A stretch of DNA of 52,211 nucleotides from Calditrichaceae bacterium (GTDB lineage Bacteria; Calditrichota; Calditrichia; RBG-13-44-9; J075). Numbering within the stretch: position 1 is the stretch's first letter; each line of letters starts with the position of its first letter. The DNA lies in NCBI GenBank assembly GCA_013360445.1, contig JABWBP010000035.1, positions 1 to 52,211 of the forward strand, in the 5' to 3' direction. A program made the position numbers and the translations under genes. The notes below the pieces were generated by a model that did not search any database, had not been told where the DNA came from, and worked only from the letters and a program-made list of their open reading frames with translations. Below, in pieces: positions 24,034 through 33,053 of the stretch.

Positions 24034-27000
24034 ATGAAGAAAAAACTCTTTATTCTTATAGTCGGGCTGGCCTGGATGTTGCTGGCGGGTGATTTGCTCG
24101 CCAAAGGCCCTGCCGGTTCGCAGAGCGTCTCTTTCAACAAGCCCGGCCAGGGTGAGACGATTCAAACCGTCGCCAACCTTTGTAACTGGGCGTTTTGGGT
24201 AAGGAATGACGGTTATTCCGGCCAGAATCCCTTTACCGAAGCCTCCGGGGGAACCTATCCCCGCGGAACCGCCACCATCGTGTTCCAGGACGGCTTCATC
24301 TTTGGCGGCAAGGTGACCCAGTCTCACTGGGCGCAGCCGGAAGGTTCTTACCGGGTCGGAGGGCAGACCTATTCCATCGGAACGGCAGCCGGCCATATTC
24401 TGACCCCCGGCACTACCACCACTCCCCCGGTGGCCTCCAATCCCAACAATGCCTTTATTTACCGCATTCGCAAGGATTGGCAATCCCTGGCGGTCGGCCA
24501 GCCGACCGTGATTGCGGACGCCGCGGACGTGCTCAATAAGCCCCAGACCGCCGTCACCACGGCCGACCAGGAGCGGATCATCAGTGATTACAAATGGTCC
24601 TGGGAAAACTGGCCGGTGGATTTGGGCGCTCCCTACTATGATCACAACGGCAACGGCGCTTATGACCCGGGCGTGGATGAGCCTGGCATCGCCGGCGCCG
24701 ACCAGGTGATCTGGTTCGTTTATAACGACGTGAACCCCGGTCTCACTACCCAATTGTACGGCGCCCAGCCCATCGGAGTGGAAGTGCAGACTACCATGTG
24801 GACCTATAACCAGGCCGGCGGCTCGCTGGGGCAGATCATTTTCAAAAGCTCCCTGCTGATCAACAAATCCGGCTTCCCGATCGACTCCATGTTCGTGGCG
24901 CAGTGGTGCGACCCGGACGTGGGAGTTTATACCGACGACCTGGTAGGCTGCGACTCCGTGAAAAGCTTGGGGTATGCTTACAGCGGCAATTTGACCGATG
25001 ATGATTATCTGGCATTCAATCTGCCCCCGGCGGCCATGGGCTACGACTTCTTCCAGGGCCCCATTGTGCCGGGCGCGCCGGAAGACACCGCGATTTTCGG
25101 CTTGCAGTATCGTCCCGGTTTCCGGAACCTTCCCCAGTACTCCTTCGGTTACTTTGCGGCGGGCAGCGCCATCAGCGACCCGGACTTAGGCGAGTATGCC
25201 GGAACCCTGCAATGGTATAACCTGTTGAACGGCTTTATCCCCACGGAAGATACCCTCAATCCTTCCCCGTTTACCCACGGGTTTGGTCCCATGGCGGGCC
25301 ACCCGACTAAATTCCCGGTGAACGGGGACCCGGTGGGCAATACCGGCGACCTGGATGCTTTCGGAACTAACCTGCCTCCCGGGGACCGCCGGATGTCCTT
25401 GAGCTCCGGGCCGTTCCGCATGGAACCCGGCGACAGCCAGGAAGTGGTGGTCGCGATTGTCGGGGGGATCGTTGCCCAGGCCGGCGGCAATAACCGCAAC
25501 GCCGTGGCGCAGTTGAAACTGAACGATGATTTCGCGCAGTTTATCTTCGACCGGCTGTTCCAGGGCATTCCCAGCCCCCCGGCGAACCCGGACGTCAAAG
25601 TAACCCCGTTGGACGACAAGATTACCTTAGAATGGGGTTCCAACCAGGCCCGGGTTGCCCAGACCGAAGCGCTGGATCCGCTGTTAGGGTACAACTTCGA
25701 AGGATATAACATCTATCAATACAGCTCCGAAACCCGCAGCAACGCCAGAAAAGTAGCTACCATTGACCTGGCCAACGGCATTACCCAGATCAACGGGGAG
25801 CGCTTCGTTCCCGAATTCGGCGACATCGTTACCGTGCCGATCCAAAAGGGAACCGATACCGGCATCCAGCGCTATTTCGTGATCGAAAAAGACTATATCA
25901 ACGACCGGCCCCTCTACGCCGGAAACACCTACTACTTTGCAGTGACCGCTTACAACGCCAAAGACCTGGACGGCAACGGCATCGTGGATGACGACGTTCC
26001 GGAACCCTCCCTGGAAAGCGCTGCGGAAGTGATCATTGTGAAGCCGCAATCGACCGCGCCGGGGGTGGTGTACGGCGGATCTCCCGCGGAAATCCTGGAA
26101 GTGGACCGCTCCCTCAGCGAAAGCGACGGGATCGTTCAAGCCCGGGTAGTGGACCCCTCCAAGACCACCGGCCATACCTACGAGATTTTCTTCGCCGACT
26201 ACATGAACCCGGATTCCAGCATCGAGCTGCGCTGGAACTTGCGCGACAAAGATACGGGTACCGTCTTAGTTACCAACCAGCGCCAGGCTGCTTCGGTGGA
26301 CGCCACGGATATCGATAAGCCCATCGCAGACGGAGTCGAATGGATTGTCACCGGGCCGGAACTGACCTTCAAGAGATTCTACGTCGTGGCCAACGGAGCC
26401 GGGCCGCTGGATCCTTTCGATATGGGCGCGTTTGCCTTCAACAACAACGGTTTCCCGACTCTCGACGGCCTGCCCGCGGCATCCGACGGCTCCAATGACC
26501 GGCCGCGCTTCGGATACCAGCAATCCACCAATAACAGCGGCTGGGGAATCCATACCGGCTACACCGGAGCCTCCAATAACGCTGCGTTTGATTATTTTAT
26601 TACCCGGGTAACCCAGGCGGGCGCCCGCTGGCCGTTGATCATCCCCAACGACTTCGAAATCCGCTTTACCGCGGGACCGAACTGGGGATTTGAACCCAAC
26701 GCCTTTATTACCGGCGCGGGCACCGGCGGCACCGCCATGCAGGTGCCGTTTGAATTGTGGTATATCGGCGCTGGCACCCCGGATGATCCTAGCGACGACT
26801 ACCGCCTGTTCCCCTACCTGATCGACAGCGAAGAGGATGGCGGATTCAACCTCGCGGCGATCGACCACTCTGTATCCGGCGGCGCTGACGACCCGGAAAC
26901 CGACTGGTTCTATTGGGTGATTCCCGCGGATCAATCCCCCGGCCAGGCGGGTTACCAGGCCATTACGGATGAAATTACCACTAACCCGGACGCCCATGAG

Positions 27001-27546
27001 TATTTAGGTCCCCTCACCGCCGGCACCGACGTAATGCGCCGGATGGTGCTGGTAAGCTGGAACGGCGGTTCGGTTACCGACCCGACCTTCCCGGCCAACC
27101 AGCGGGCGGTAATGCCGGAAGAAGGGACCGTCTTCCGGATCATCTCCAGCAAGCCTAACAAAGACAGTGATATCTTCTCCGTGAAGGCCCCCGCGGTCAC
27201 CTACTCCGACGACCAGGCGAAACAGGACGTGGAACGGATCAACGTATTCCCCAATCCTTACTACGCCTACAACCCGGAAGAAACCAGCCGTTTCGACCGC
27301 AAGGTTACCTTCACCCACATGCCGCGCAAAGCCACCATCCGGATCTTCAGCTTAGGCGGTACCCTGGTGCGCAAGATCGAGAAAGACAGTCCCGACCAGT
27401 TCCAGGATTGGGATCTGAGAAACGAATCGAGCTTGCCCGTGGCCAGCGGCATGTACATCGTGCATATCCAACTGCCGGATCTCGGTAAGGAAAAAACGCT
27501 GAAACTCTTCGTGGCCCAGGGTGCGGAAATCCTGCGATTCTTCTAA
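24034..27546 (+). CDS. Large secreted protein with T9SS sorting domain
   Basis: A 1170-aa secreted protein. A signal peptide (KKLFILIVGLAWMLLAGDLLA) is followed by beta-rich modules. Visible landmarks are an Asp/Asn/Gly-rich, calcium-site-like DHNGNGAYDPGVDEPG (about 208-223), a fibronectin-III-like segment (PPANPDVKVTPLDDKITLEW, about 515-650, closing with YYFAVTAYNAKD) and a C-terminal domain of about 85 residues (NVFPNPYYAYNP to LKLFVAQ) typical of T9SS type A sorting signals. It would be exported across the outer membrane and attached or released. AAGGAG lies seven bases before ATG 24034. Same operon as the receptor and PorV-like barrel; no enzymatic motif identified. Confidence 0.85.
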   Translation: MKKKLFILIVGLAWMLLAGDLLAKGPAGSQSVSFNKPGQGETIQTVANLCNWAFWVRNDGYSGQNPFTEASGGTYPRGTATIVFQDGFIFGGKVTQSHWAQPEGSYRVGGQTYSIGTAAGHILTPGTTTTPPVASNPNNAFIYRIRKDWQSLAVGQPTVIADAADVLNKPQTAVTTADQERIISDYKWSWENWPVDLGAPYYDHNGNGAYDPGVDEPGIAGADQVIWFVYNDVNPGLTTQLYGAQPIGVEVQTTMWTYNQAGGSLGQIIFKSSLLINKSGFPIDSMFVAQWCDPDVGVYTDDLVGCDSVKSLGYAYSGNLTDDDYLAFNLPPAAMGYDFFQGPIVPGAPEDTAIFGLQYRPGFRNLPQYSFGYFAAGSAISDPDLGEYAGTLQWYNLLNGFIPTEDTLNPSPFTHGFGPMAGHPTKFPVNGDPVGNTGDLDAFGTNLPPGDRRMSLSSGPFRMEPGDSQEVVVAIVGGIVAQAGGNNRNAVAQLKLNDDFAQFIFDRLFQGIPSPPANPDVKVTPLDDKITLEWGSNQARVAQTEALDPLLGYNFEGYNIYQYSSETRSNARKVATIDLANGITQINGERFVPEFGDIVTVPIQKGTDTGIQRYFVIEKDYINDRPLYAGNTYYFAVTAYNAKDLDGNGIVDDDVPEPSLESAAEVIIVKPQSTAPGVVYGGSPAEILEVDRSLSESDGIVQARVVDPSKTTGHTYEIFFADYMNPDSSIELRWNLRDKDTGTVLVTNQRQAASVDATDIDKPIADGVEWIVTGPELTFKRFYVVANGAGPLDPFDMGAFAFNNNGFPTLDGLPAASDGSNDRPRFGYQQSTNNSGWGIHTGYTGASNNAAFDYFITRVTQAGARWPLIIPNDFEIRFTAGPNWGFEPNAFITGAGTGGTAMQVPFELWYIGAGTPDDPSDDYRLFPYLIDSEEDGGFNLAAIDHSVSGGADDPETDWFYWVIPADQSPGQAGYQAITDEITTNPDAHEYLGPLTAGTDVMRRMVLVSWNGGSVTDPTFPANQRAVMPEEGTVFRIISSKPNKDSDIFSVKAPAVTYSDDQAKQDVERINVFPNPYYAYNPEETSRFDRKVTFTHMPRKATIRIFSLGGTLVRKIEKDSPDQFQDWDLRNESSLPVASGMYIVHIQLPDLGKEKTLKLFVAQGAEILRFF

Positions 27547-27608
27547 AATGGACTTCGGCGCCTAAAAACTAAGCAAAAGCAAGATGTTAAATACAAGAGG
27601 AGTAAATA

Positions 27609-28622
27609 ATGAGCAAACATAAATTAACCTGGGCAATTGCCTGTGTAGCGTTAGCGCTCTTGATGGCATTTTCCGCCGCGTATGCCGGCGACCCTGCCCG
27701 AACCGGAACCGCCGCAGGCGAGCAAGTCTTGATTCCGGTCGGCGCGCGGGACCTCGCGATGAGCGGGTCCAATCTTGCGTTCTCTTCCGGGCTGGATGCG
27801 ATTTACTGGAACCCGGGCGGTTTGTCGGGAATGCACCACAACGCCATGGCGGGTGTCTCCACCATGCAGATTTTTGGGGACATCAACGTCAATTACCTGG
27901 CGCTGGGTTTTAAAATGGGTAAGTTCGGATACCTGGGGCTTAGCCTGAAGTCGCTGGATTTTGGCGACATCGATGAAACCACTAACCAGTTCATCGATGG
28001 AACCGGGGCAACCTACTCTCCCTCGTACATGACCGGCGGCCTGACTTACTCCCAGAGATTGACCGACGCCATTTTTGTGGGCGCTACTGCGAAAATCATC
28101 AGCGAGCGGGTGCCGCGCGCCAGCGCCACCGCTTTCGCTTTTGACGTCGGGATTCAGTACCACAACTTAGGAGGCTTTAACGGCTTCTCCATGGGTCTGG
28201 TGGTAAAGAACATCGGAACCAACATGCAATATTCCGGCTCCGCGTTCCTGTCTCCCACTCCCGATGGTAGCAACTACGTCGAGCGCCCCACCGCCTCTCA
28301 CCAGCTGCCGGGCGCGGTAGAATTAGGGCTTGGTTACAAGTACAACTTCAACGAGACCAACAGTGTTGTTCTCAATGGGAATTTTGGGAATAACAACTTT
28401 GGGAACGATGATTACAAACTGGGCCTGGAATACGGCTACAGCGACCTGGTCTTCCTGCGGGGCGGCTACAAGTTCCTGAACGACGTGGATTCCGAAGACG
28501 TGCTGAATAAGTGGACCCTGGGGGTTGGCTTGCATTACAAATGGCTGACCTTCGATTATACCTACCGGGATTCCGAGTTCTTCGACGGGGAAAACCTGTT
28601 CCAGTTGACCTTCGGTTTCTAA
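27609..28622 (+). CDS. PorV/PorQ-family outer-membrane barrel
   Basis: A 337-aa protein with a signal peptide (to about AYA26) and the family's N-terminal signature: GARDLAMSGSNLAFSSGLDAIYWNPGGLSG (about 44-73), as in PorV/PorQ and related FadL-like barrels. The rest alternates in beta-barrel fashion and ends in an aromatic residue (FQLTFGF). In T9SS, PorV shuttles cargo to the sortase attachment complex; the location directly behind a T9SS-sorted protein supports a similar dedicated role, by inference. GAGGAG precedes ATG 27609. Last gene of the unit; a terminator follows. Confidence 0.87.
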   Translation: MSKHKLTWAIACVALALLMAFSAAYAGDPARTGTAAGEQVLIPVGARDLAMSGSNLAFSSGLDAIYWNPGGLSGMHHNAMAGVSTMQIFGDINVNYLALGFKMGKFGYLGLSLKSLDFGDIDETTNQFIDGTGATYSPSYMTGGLTYSQRLTDAIFVGATAKIISERVPRASATAFAFDVGIQYHNLGGFNGFSMGLVVKNIGTNMQYSGSAFLSPTPDGSNYVERPTASHQLPGAVELGLGYKYNFNETNSVVLNGNFGNNNFGNDDYKLGLEYGYSDLVFLRGGYKFLNDVDSEDVLNKWTLGVGLHYKWLTFDYTYRDSEFFDGENLFQLTFGF

Positions 28623-28643
28623 CCGGGAGCCATTCGGATATTT

Positions 28644-28682
28644 AAAGAAAAAGGTCGGTGTTTTTCACCGACCTTTTTCTTT
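28644..28682 (+). terminator. Strong Rho-independent terminator after the receptor operon
   Basis: AAAGAAAAAGGTCGGTG (28644-28660), a five-T loop, and CACCGACCTTTTTCTTT (28666-28682) form a perfect 17-bp stem whose lower part provides the A- and T-tracts, so it could act in both directions. Confidence 0.88.
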
Positions 28683-28703
28683 TAAAGCGAGATGCAGGAT
28701 AGC

Positions 28704-28944
28704 TATACTAAACACACGTTGAAATTTCCATTTACAGGTAATGGAGCCACTTTGTAGCCAGGATTCTTTCCCGAACACCGGAGGTGTTCAACATTGGTAG
28801 AATTCACAAGAATTCACAAGCTTCGTGGCCGGGGTTGCGGTTCGTATTGCTATTATTGCCGGCTATCCCGGATGGCCGGGATTGAACCCCTACCGGGGTT
28901 CCTTGTAGAATAAGAAACGGAAATTTTAAAATGCGCTTAGTATA
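28704..28944. repeat. 241-bp element with TATACTAA inverted ends
   Basis: TATACTAAACACACGTTG continuing to AAATTTCC (28704-28729) mirrors the right end GGAAATTTTAAAATGCGC to TTAGTATA (28919-28944), with about 20 of 26 positions matching. It contains a GGAGGTGTTCAACATTGGTA segment, a tandem AATTCACAAG pair and a CCCGG palindrome. No direct flank duplication was found. The same end recurs at 10113 and 52087. No gene inside. Confidence 0.6.
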
Positions 28945-28946
28945 AA

Positions 28947-28961
28947 AACCTCCCGGAGGTT
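28947..28961. repeat. AACCTCC-C-GGAGGTT palindrome
   Basis: A 7-bp perfect palindrome with one central base, abutting the TATACTAA element. Same type as 19244-19285. Confidence 0.5.
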
Positions 28962-28992
28962 CCAAACCCCCGGGAGCTTTACTTCTAAAGGC

Positions 28993-29023
28993 TTGTGCCG
29001 GGCGAAGATAATTTATACATTTG
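28993..29023 (+). promoter_or_regulatory. Putative promoter of the GWxTD gene
   Basis: TTG (28993-28995) and TACATTTG (29016-29023) are 20 bases apart, matching the Bacteroidota layout TTG-N19-21-TAnnTTTG, 33 bases upstream of the start codon. Confidence 0.4.
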
Positions 29024-29055
29024 TCGTGAATTCATCAACAGTTTGAGGTGTTGCA

Positions 29056-30429
29056 TTGAAAAAGCGTACATTTTCCCTGTTACTCTTCACATTCATCATT
29101 TTTCCCCTCTATTCCCAACTCAGCGGCCCTTCCGATATCCGGATGTTCCTGGATTACGCCCGCTTTCGCTATGACAAGAACGAAACCTACGTGGAAATTT
29201 ACTACCTCCTGTACAATTTGAAACCGGACACCCTCAACCGGGCTAAAGATGTCTGGTTGGATTTTGAGTTGTCAGAAGCGGGTAAAGATTCCATTCTGGC
29301 AAAGACGAACTTAATGAAATTTACCTTTGAGGGCCGGCAGGCGGCTAACAATCCCTCTTCCAACGTGAAAGGGAATTTATTTAAAATTACCCTGCCCATC
29401 GGGAAGAAATACGAGTTCACGATGACCCGCTGGAACGAAAACAGAACCGTTCGCCTGGATTCTCTTAAGCAGGTTTTCTCCACCCCCTCCTTTGAAACTG
29501 AAAAAATTGCCCTGAGCGATCTGGAGTTGTGTTCTAACATTGTCACCGGCTCTACCAATACCAAGGGGCCGTTCTACAAAAATACCCTGGAAGTCTTCCC
29601 CAATCCCATGCGCATGTACGGCCCGGAAACCCCGGAATTGCACTATTATATCGAGGTGTATAATTTGAAGGCGGAAGATCCCCGGGGAAATGTGAATATC
29701 GAAGTAGCGATTGCCGATAAAGCGGGACATATCCTGGAACGAAAAAACTATACCAGATCCCGGAATTATGAGTCGCTGGTTGAATTCGACGCGTTCAACG
29801 TGGCAAATTTTAAAAGCGGTTTATATACCTTGAATTTTGCAGTGACCGATTCGGTAAATGACTATTCCATTTATACCCGCAACAGCTTCTATGTGATGAA
29901 CGCTGCGGAATTGTCTTCCCAGCAGGAAACCATGCTGCTCGCCTTCTCGCAAAGCGAGTATTTTGGCATGCCGGAAGCGGACCTGAACAAAGCCTTCGCA
30001 CAGGTGCGCTATATTGCCACCCGGGAGGAGGCGGCCATCTTCCAGAGCCTGGGGGATGTGGAAAGCAAACGGATGTTTATGTTCAAATTCTGGTATGAAA
30101 GGGAACAGGCCAACCCCGGGGTGAAGGACGAATATTATACCCGCATCGAGTACGCCGACTCTTATTATGCCTTTTCCAATTTACCGGGCTGGCAAAGCGA
30201 CCGGGGACGAATCTATATTGTGTATGGAAAACCCAGCGTGGTGAATCGCTATCCCAGCACCGCGCAATCCAAGCCTTACGAGATCTGGATCTACCATGAA
30301 TTGGAAGGAGGGGTGAAATTCTTATTCATGGATGATTCCGGTTTCGGGGACTATAAATTGAAAACCACCAACAAGCGCGGAGAGCTTCACGATTCGGATT
30401 ACGACCACCTGCTGCTTTTCGAGCAGTAG
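29056..30429 (+). CDS. GWxTD domain-containing exported protein
   Basis: A 457-aa exported protein with a short signal peptide (MKKRTFSLLLFTFIIFPLYS). The N-terminal two-thirds are beta-rich and Ig-like; the C-terminal 130 residues carry the GWxTD domain, with SNLPGWQSDRGRIYIVYGKP (Ser replaces the usual Thr), PYEIWIYHELEGGVKFLFMD and GDYKL. The domain is characteristic of FCB and Acidobacteria-type genomes and has no established biochemical role. The start is TTG 29056, five bases after GAGGTG (29045-29050); no ATG fits. Monocistronic, convergent with the next receptor gene. Confidence 0.88.
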   Translation: MKKRTFSLLLFTFIIFPLYSQLSGPSDIRMFLDYARFRYDKNETYVEIYYLLYNLKPDTLNRAKDVWLDFELSEAGKDSILAKTNLMKFTFEGRQAANNPSSNVKGNLFKITLPIGKKYEFTMTRWNENRTVRLDSLKQVFSTPSFETEKIALSDLELCSNIVTGSTNTKGPFYKNTLEVFPNPMRMYGPETPELHYYIEVYNLKAEDPRGNVNIEVAIADKAGHILERKNYTRSRNYESLVEFDAFNVANFKSGLYTLNFAVTDSVNDYSIYTRNSFYVMNAAELSSQQETMLLAFSQSEYFGMPEADLNKAFAQVRYIATREEAAIFQSLGDVESKRMFMFKFWYEREQANPGVKDEYYTRIEYADSYYAFSNLPGWQSDRGRIYIVYGKPSVVNRYPSTAQSKPYEIWIYHELEGGVKFLFMDDSGFGDYKLKTTNKRGELHDSDYDHLLLFEQ

Positions 30430-30437
30430 AACCTAAA

Positions 30438-30550
30438 GCGTAAAACGTAATGCGTAACTCCTGATGCGCGATGCGGGAAGAAAGGGATGGAATGCGTATT
30501 GCGTATTCCGTTTCCCTTACGCATTACGCAATACGCATTACGTTTTACGC
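30438..30550. repeat. Nested inverted repeats of GCGTAATGCG type
   Basis: GCGTAAAACGTAATGCGTA (30438-30456) pairs perfectly with 30532-30550 over 19 bases, and AATGCGTATTGCGTA (30491-30505) pairs with 30525-30539. Between convergent genes, so a two-way terminator role is possible, but T-runs are missing and the sequence looks like a dispersed repeat. Confidence 0.65.
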
Positions 30551-30584
30551 ATTACCGTATCACATCCCAATCCCCCCAATTCGC

Positions 30585-32978
30585 TTAATTCGGCGCGTTG
30601 TAGCTGAAAGCGTACTGCAACGAGACCGTGCGCGGCTTTTCGATCAGCAGCGGGCGGATGGTGTATTCCCGGTTGAGCAGGTTGTTGACCACCAGGGAAA
30701 GTTTGTGGTGCCGGGTGATTTTGTAACCGACCCGCAAATCGATCACGTAATCGCCGTCGTCGTTCTCCCGGCGCCATTCCGCAATTCCGGTGGGGAGCAA
30801 TCCTAAGGAGTTGGGGTTTTGCGGATCATTATCCAGAGCCAGGAAAATATTGTCGATATTTTTCATGAAACTATTGTAGCGAAAACTTACCCCGCCTGTC
30901 AGTTTTGCATAGCTAAACTCCAGATCCGCTCGCACCAGGTGCTGCATGCGGTATTTCAGAAGGTAGTCGGTCGTGTCGGAGCTGGTATTGAGGTAGGTTA
31001 CATCATCCGCATATTCGTAGTCCGGGGTCAGGGAAACCGGGCGGGTATAGGTATAACCGCACAGGGCCTGTACCAGCACCTCGCCGATTTTACCCTCGCC
31101 CATAATCGAAACCTCCGCGCCGCTGACCCGGGATTTGCCGGTATTCACCGAGCGGAAGCCCAGCCCAAACAGGGGATCCTGAATCGTGCCCCATCTGCCG
31201 AAGGTGAATTCGATATAGTCCTTGTATTCCTGGCGAAAATAGGCCAGGTCCAGAAATCCCCGGAAAGTATCGACCCGGTAACCTTGCTTGAATCCCACCT
31301 CTGCGTTCCAGCCGGTCTCCGATTGCAAGGCCGGGTTGGGATAAATATTCACGCTGCCCACCGCAGTGCGGATAAACTTCTCCGCAATGGTCGGAAAGCG
31401 GTATCCCTGCCCGAATGAGGCTCGCAGGTAACTGGCCCGGGCCAGGTGGTAATTCACCCCCGCCCGGAAGACCGGCTTGGACTCATCATCCCCGTTGATC
31501 TTGAAATATTCATAACGAACCCCCCCGGAAGCGGTCAGCCGCTCGAAGAAGGTTTTGTCGATCTGCAAGTAGCCGGCGTAATTGTGGGCGTCGTTTTTTC
31601 CGTCGCCTTCGGGATTTCCGGCGTACAGTTCCGCTTCCCCGGAAGTGCGGATGCCCACCGCTCCCGCGGTAATGGTGAATTGCTTGACGCCCAGGGGTTC
31701 AAAGTGCTGCTGCACCTGGAATTCACCGAAAAAAACGTCCGAAAAATTGTCCTGCTCGTTGCTGTTATGGTTCTCCTGCTTGTAATAGCGCCCCTTCAGG
31801 CTGAGGCGGGTTCCTTTATGGGTTACGAAGGAGACGAAGGGGTCGATATTCAAGAGAATCTGGTCGGTGCGGGTCGCCCCTCCCTCATAAGGGCGGTACA
31901 ATCCCGTTCCGATGCTGTCCCACAACAGGGTGGTTACCGATTCGCTGCTCTGCCAACTGCCGTTGAGGCCGTATTCCAGGCCGGGGATGGCCGGGTTGCG
32001 ATGGCGCAGGTTCAGGTTCAGCCTGCCCCTTACGTCGCCTGCGGCGCGCCCTACCTCGGTCAGCTTGTAGGTCTCTTCAAATCCTTCCAGGGGACCTAAG
32101 TGCCCCTGGTCGGAGAGGAAACTGCCTCCCACCACCAGGTCTAAATTCCCGATAATGCGCGAGTGTAAGAAATTGAGGTTGTTAAAAATCGGGCTTTTAT
32201 CCCAATATTTTGCTTCTTTGGTGCGGGGGTCGCTGTAAAATCCGCTAAAGAAGGTGATCTTGGTTTCCGGGGCGCTGCGGGGGTAGGCGGTGCGCACGTT
32301 TACCACCCCGCTGAGAGCGGAGGACCCGTAGAGCACCGAGGAAGCGCCCTTGATCACCTCGATCTGTTGCAGGTTCTCCACCGGCAGGTAGCCCCAGGAG
32401 GGCCGCCCGGCGTCGCCGGAGAGGATCGGCAGATCATCGACTAACACCATCACCCGGCTGCCCGCCCCGAAGCCGAAACCGCTTCCGCTGCGGATTTGCG
32501 GCTCGTTGTCCACGATCACCACCCCGGGAGTCTGCTGAATTGCTTCATCCATCGAGGTGGTGTTTTTGTTTTCCACGATGTTGGGCTTGAGTACCTCCAT
32601 GGAGACGGTCAGGTCGCCTAAGTTCTGTTCGAACTTGCCGGCGCTGACCACCACCATGCTGGAGAGGATTTCGGTCTCCTGGAGGTTGATCTCCAGGAAG
32701 ACGTTTTCGCCTCCCGTGGCTGTTACCGCCTGCGAGAGGGTTTCGTACCCTAAGTAGTAAAACGAGACGGTATATTGGCCGGGAGCGATGGATATTTCAA
32801 ACTTTCCGTCCCCATCAGTGGCCGTTCCGGTATATTCCCCCAATACAACATTGACCGCGGCAAGGGGCTCGCGAGTTCGGGCATCTTTGACAATCCCTTC
32901 GATTGTTGCACTCTGGCCGAATCCTGCCCTCACCATGAAAAAGCAGAAACTGGCGGCAAACACGGATTTTTTGAGCAT
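30585..32978 (-). CDS. TonB-dependent receptor (siderophore/cobalamin type)
   Basis: A 797-aa receptor. Signal peptide to about residue 21 (AGFGQ), carboxypeptidase-regulatory-like domain (GIVKDARTREPLAAVNVVL, about 28-105), a well-formed plug (SMDEAIQQTPGVVIVDNEPQIR, then IEVIKGASSVLYGSSALSGVVNV, about 140-240), and a barrel ending near NNLLNREYTIRPLL and a short tail. This is closer in length and plug to Cir/FepA/BtuB-type receptors than the larger one at 20914. AGGAA lies upstream of ATG 32978. Ligand cannot be assigned. It and the next minus-strand gene are 75 bases apart and may be co-transcribed. Confidence 0.92.
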   Translation of the reverse strand: MLKKSVFAASFCFFMVRAGFGQSATIEGIVKDARTREPLAAVNVVLGEYTGTATDGDGKFEISIAPGQYTVSFYYLGYETLSQAVTATGGENVFLEINLQETEILSSMVVVSAGKFEQNLGDLTVSMEVLKPNIVENKNTTSMDEAIQQTPGVVIVDNEPQIRSGSGFGFGAGSRVMVLVDDLPILSGDAGRPSWGYLPVENLQQIEVIKGASSVLYGSSALSGVVNVRTAYPRSAPETKITFFSGFYSDPRTKEAKYWDKSPIFNNLNFLHSRIIGNLDLVVGGSFLSDQGHLGPLEGFEETYKLTEVGRAAGDVRGRLNLNLRHRNPAIPGLEYGLNGSWQSSESVTTLLWDSIGTGLYRPYEGGATRTDQILLNIDPFVSFVTHKGTRLSLKGRYYKQENHNSNEQDNFSDVFFGEFQVQQHFEPLGVKQFTITAGAVGIRTSGEAELYAGNPEGDGKNDAHNYAGYLQIDKTFFERLTASGGVRYEYFKINGDDESKPVFRAGVNYHLARASYLRASFGQGYRFPTIAEKFIRTAVGSVNIYPNPALQSETGWNAEVGFKQGYRVDTFRGFLDLAYFRQEYKDYIEFTFGRWGTIQDPLFGLGFRSVNTGKSRVSGAEVSIMGEGKIGEVLVQALCGYTYTRPVSLTPDYEYADDVTYLNTSSDTTDYLLKYRMQHLVRADLEFSYAKLTGGVSFRYNSFMKNIDNIFLALDNDPQNPNSLGLLPTGIAEWRRENDDGDYVIDLRVGYKITRHHKLSLVVNNLLNREYTIRPLLIEKPRTVSLQYAFSYNAPN

Positions 32979-33053
32979 CGGTCCATTCCTGTGTCAAAAT
33001 TCCATTTTTTTGATTTCAAAGACCGGTTTTGAGCCTGTCGTCGGCCCACAAGG

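Noticed and set aside
22186-24753. Long minus-strand frames of 417 and 373 codons
   Set aside because: They are antisense to the TonB receptor and T9SS protein genes, whose translations carry clear domains; GC-rich third positions keep the reverse frames open.
28704-28944. Target-site duplication around the TATACTAA element
   Set aside because: Left flank AGGATAGC and right flank AAAACCTC do not match, so transposition could not be demonstrated here.
30438-30550. Nested GCGTAATGCG repeats as a bidirectional terminator
   Set aside because: Stem arms are far apart (75 bases) and no T-run follows; repeat character is better supported.
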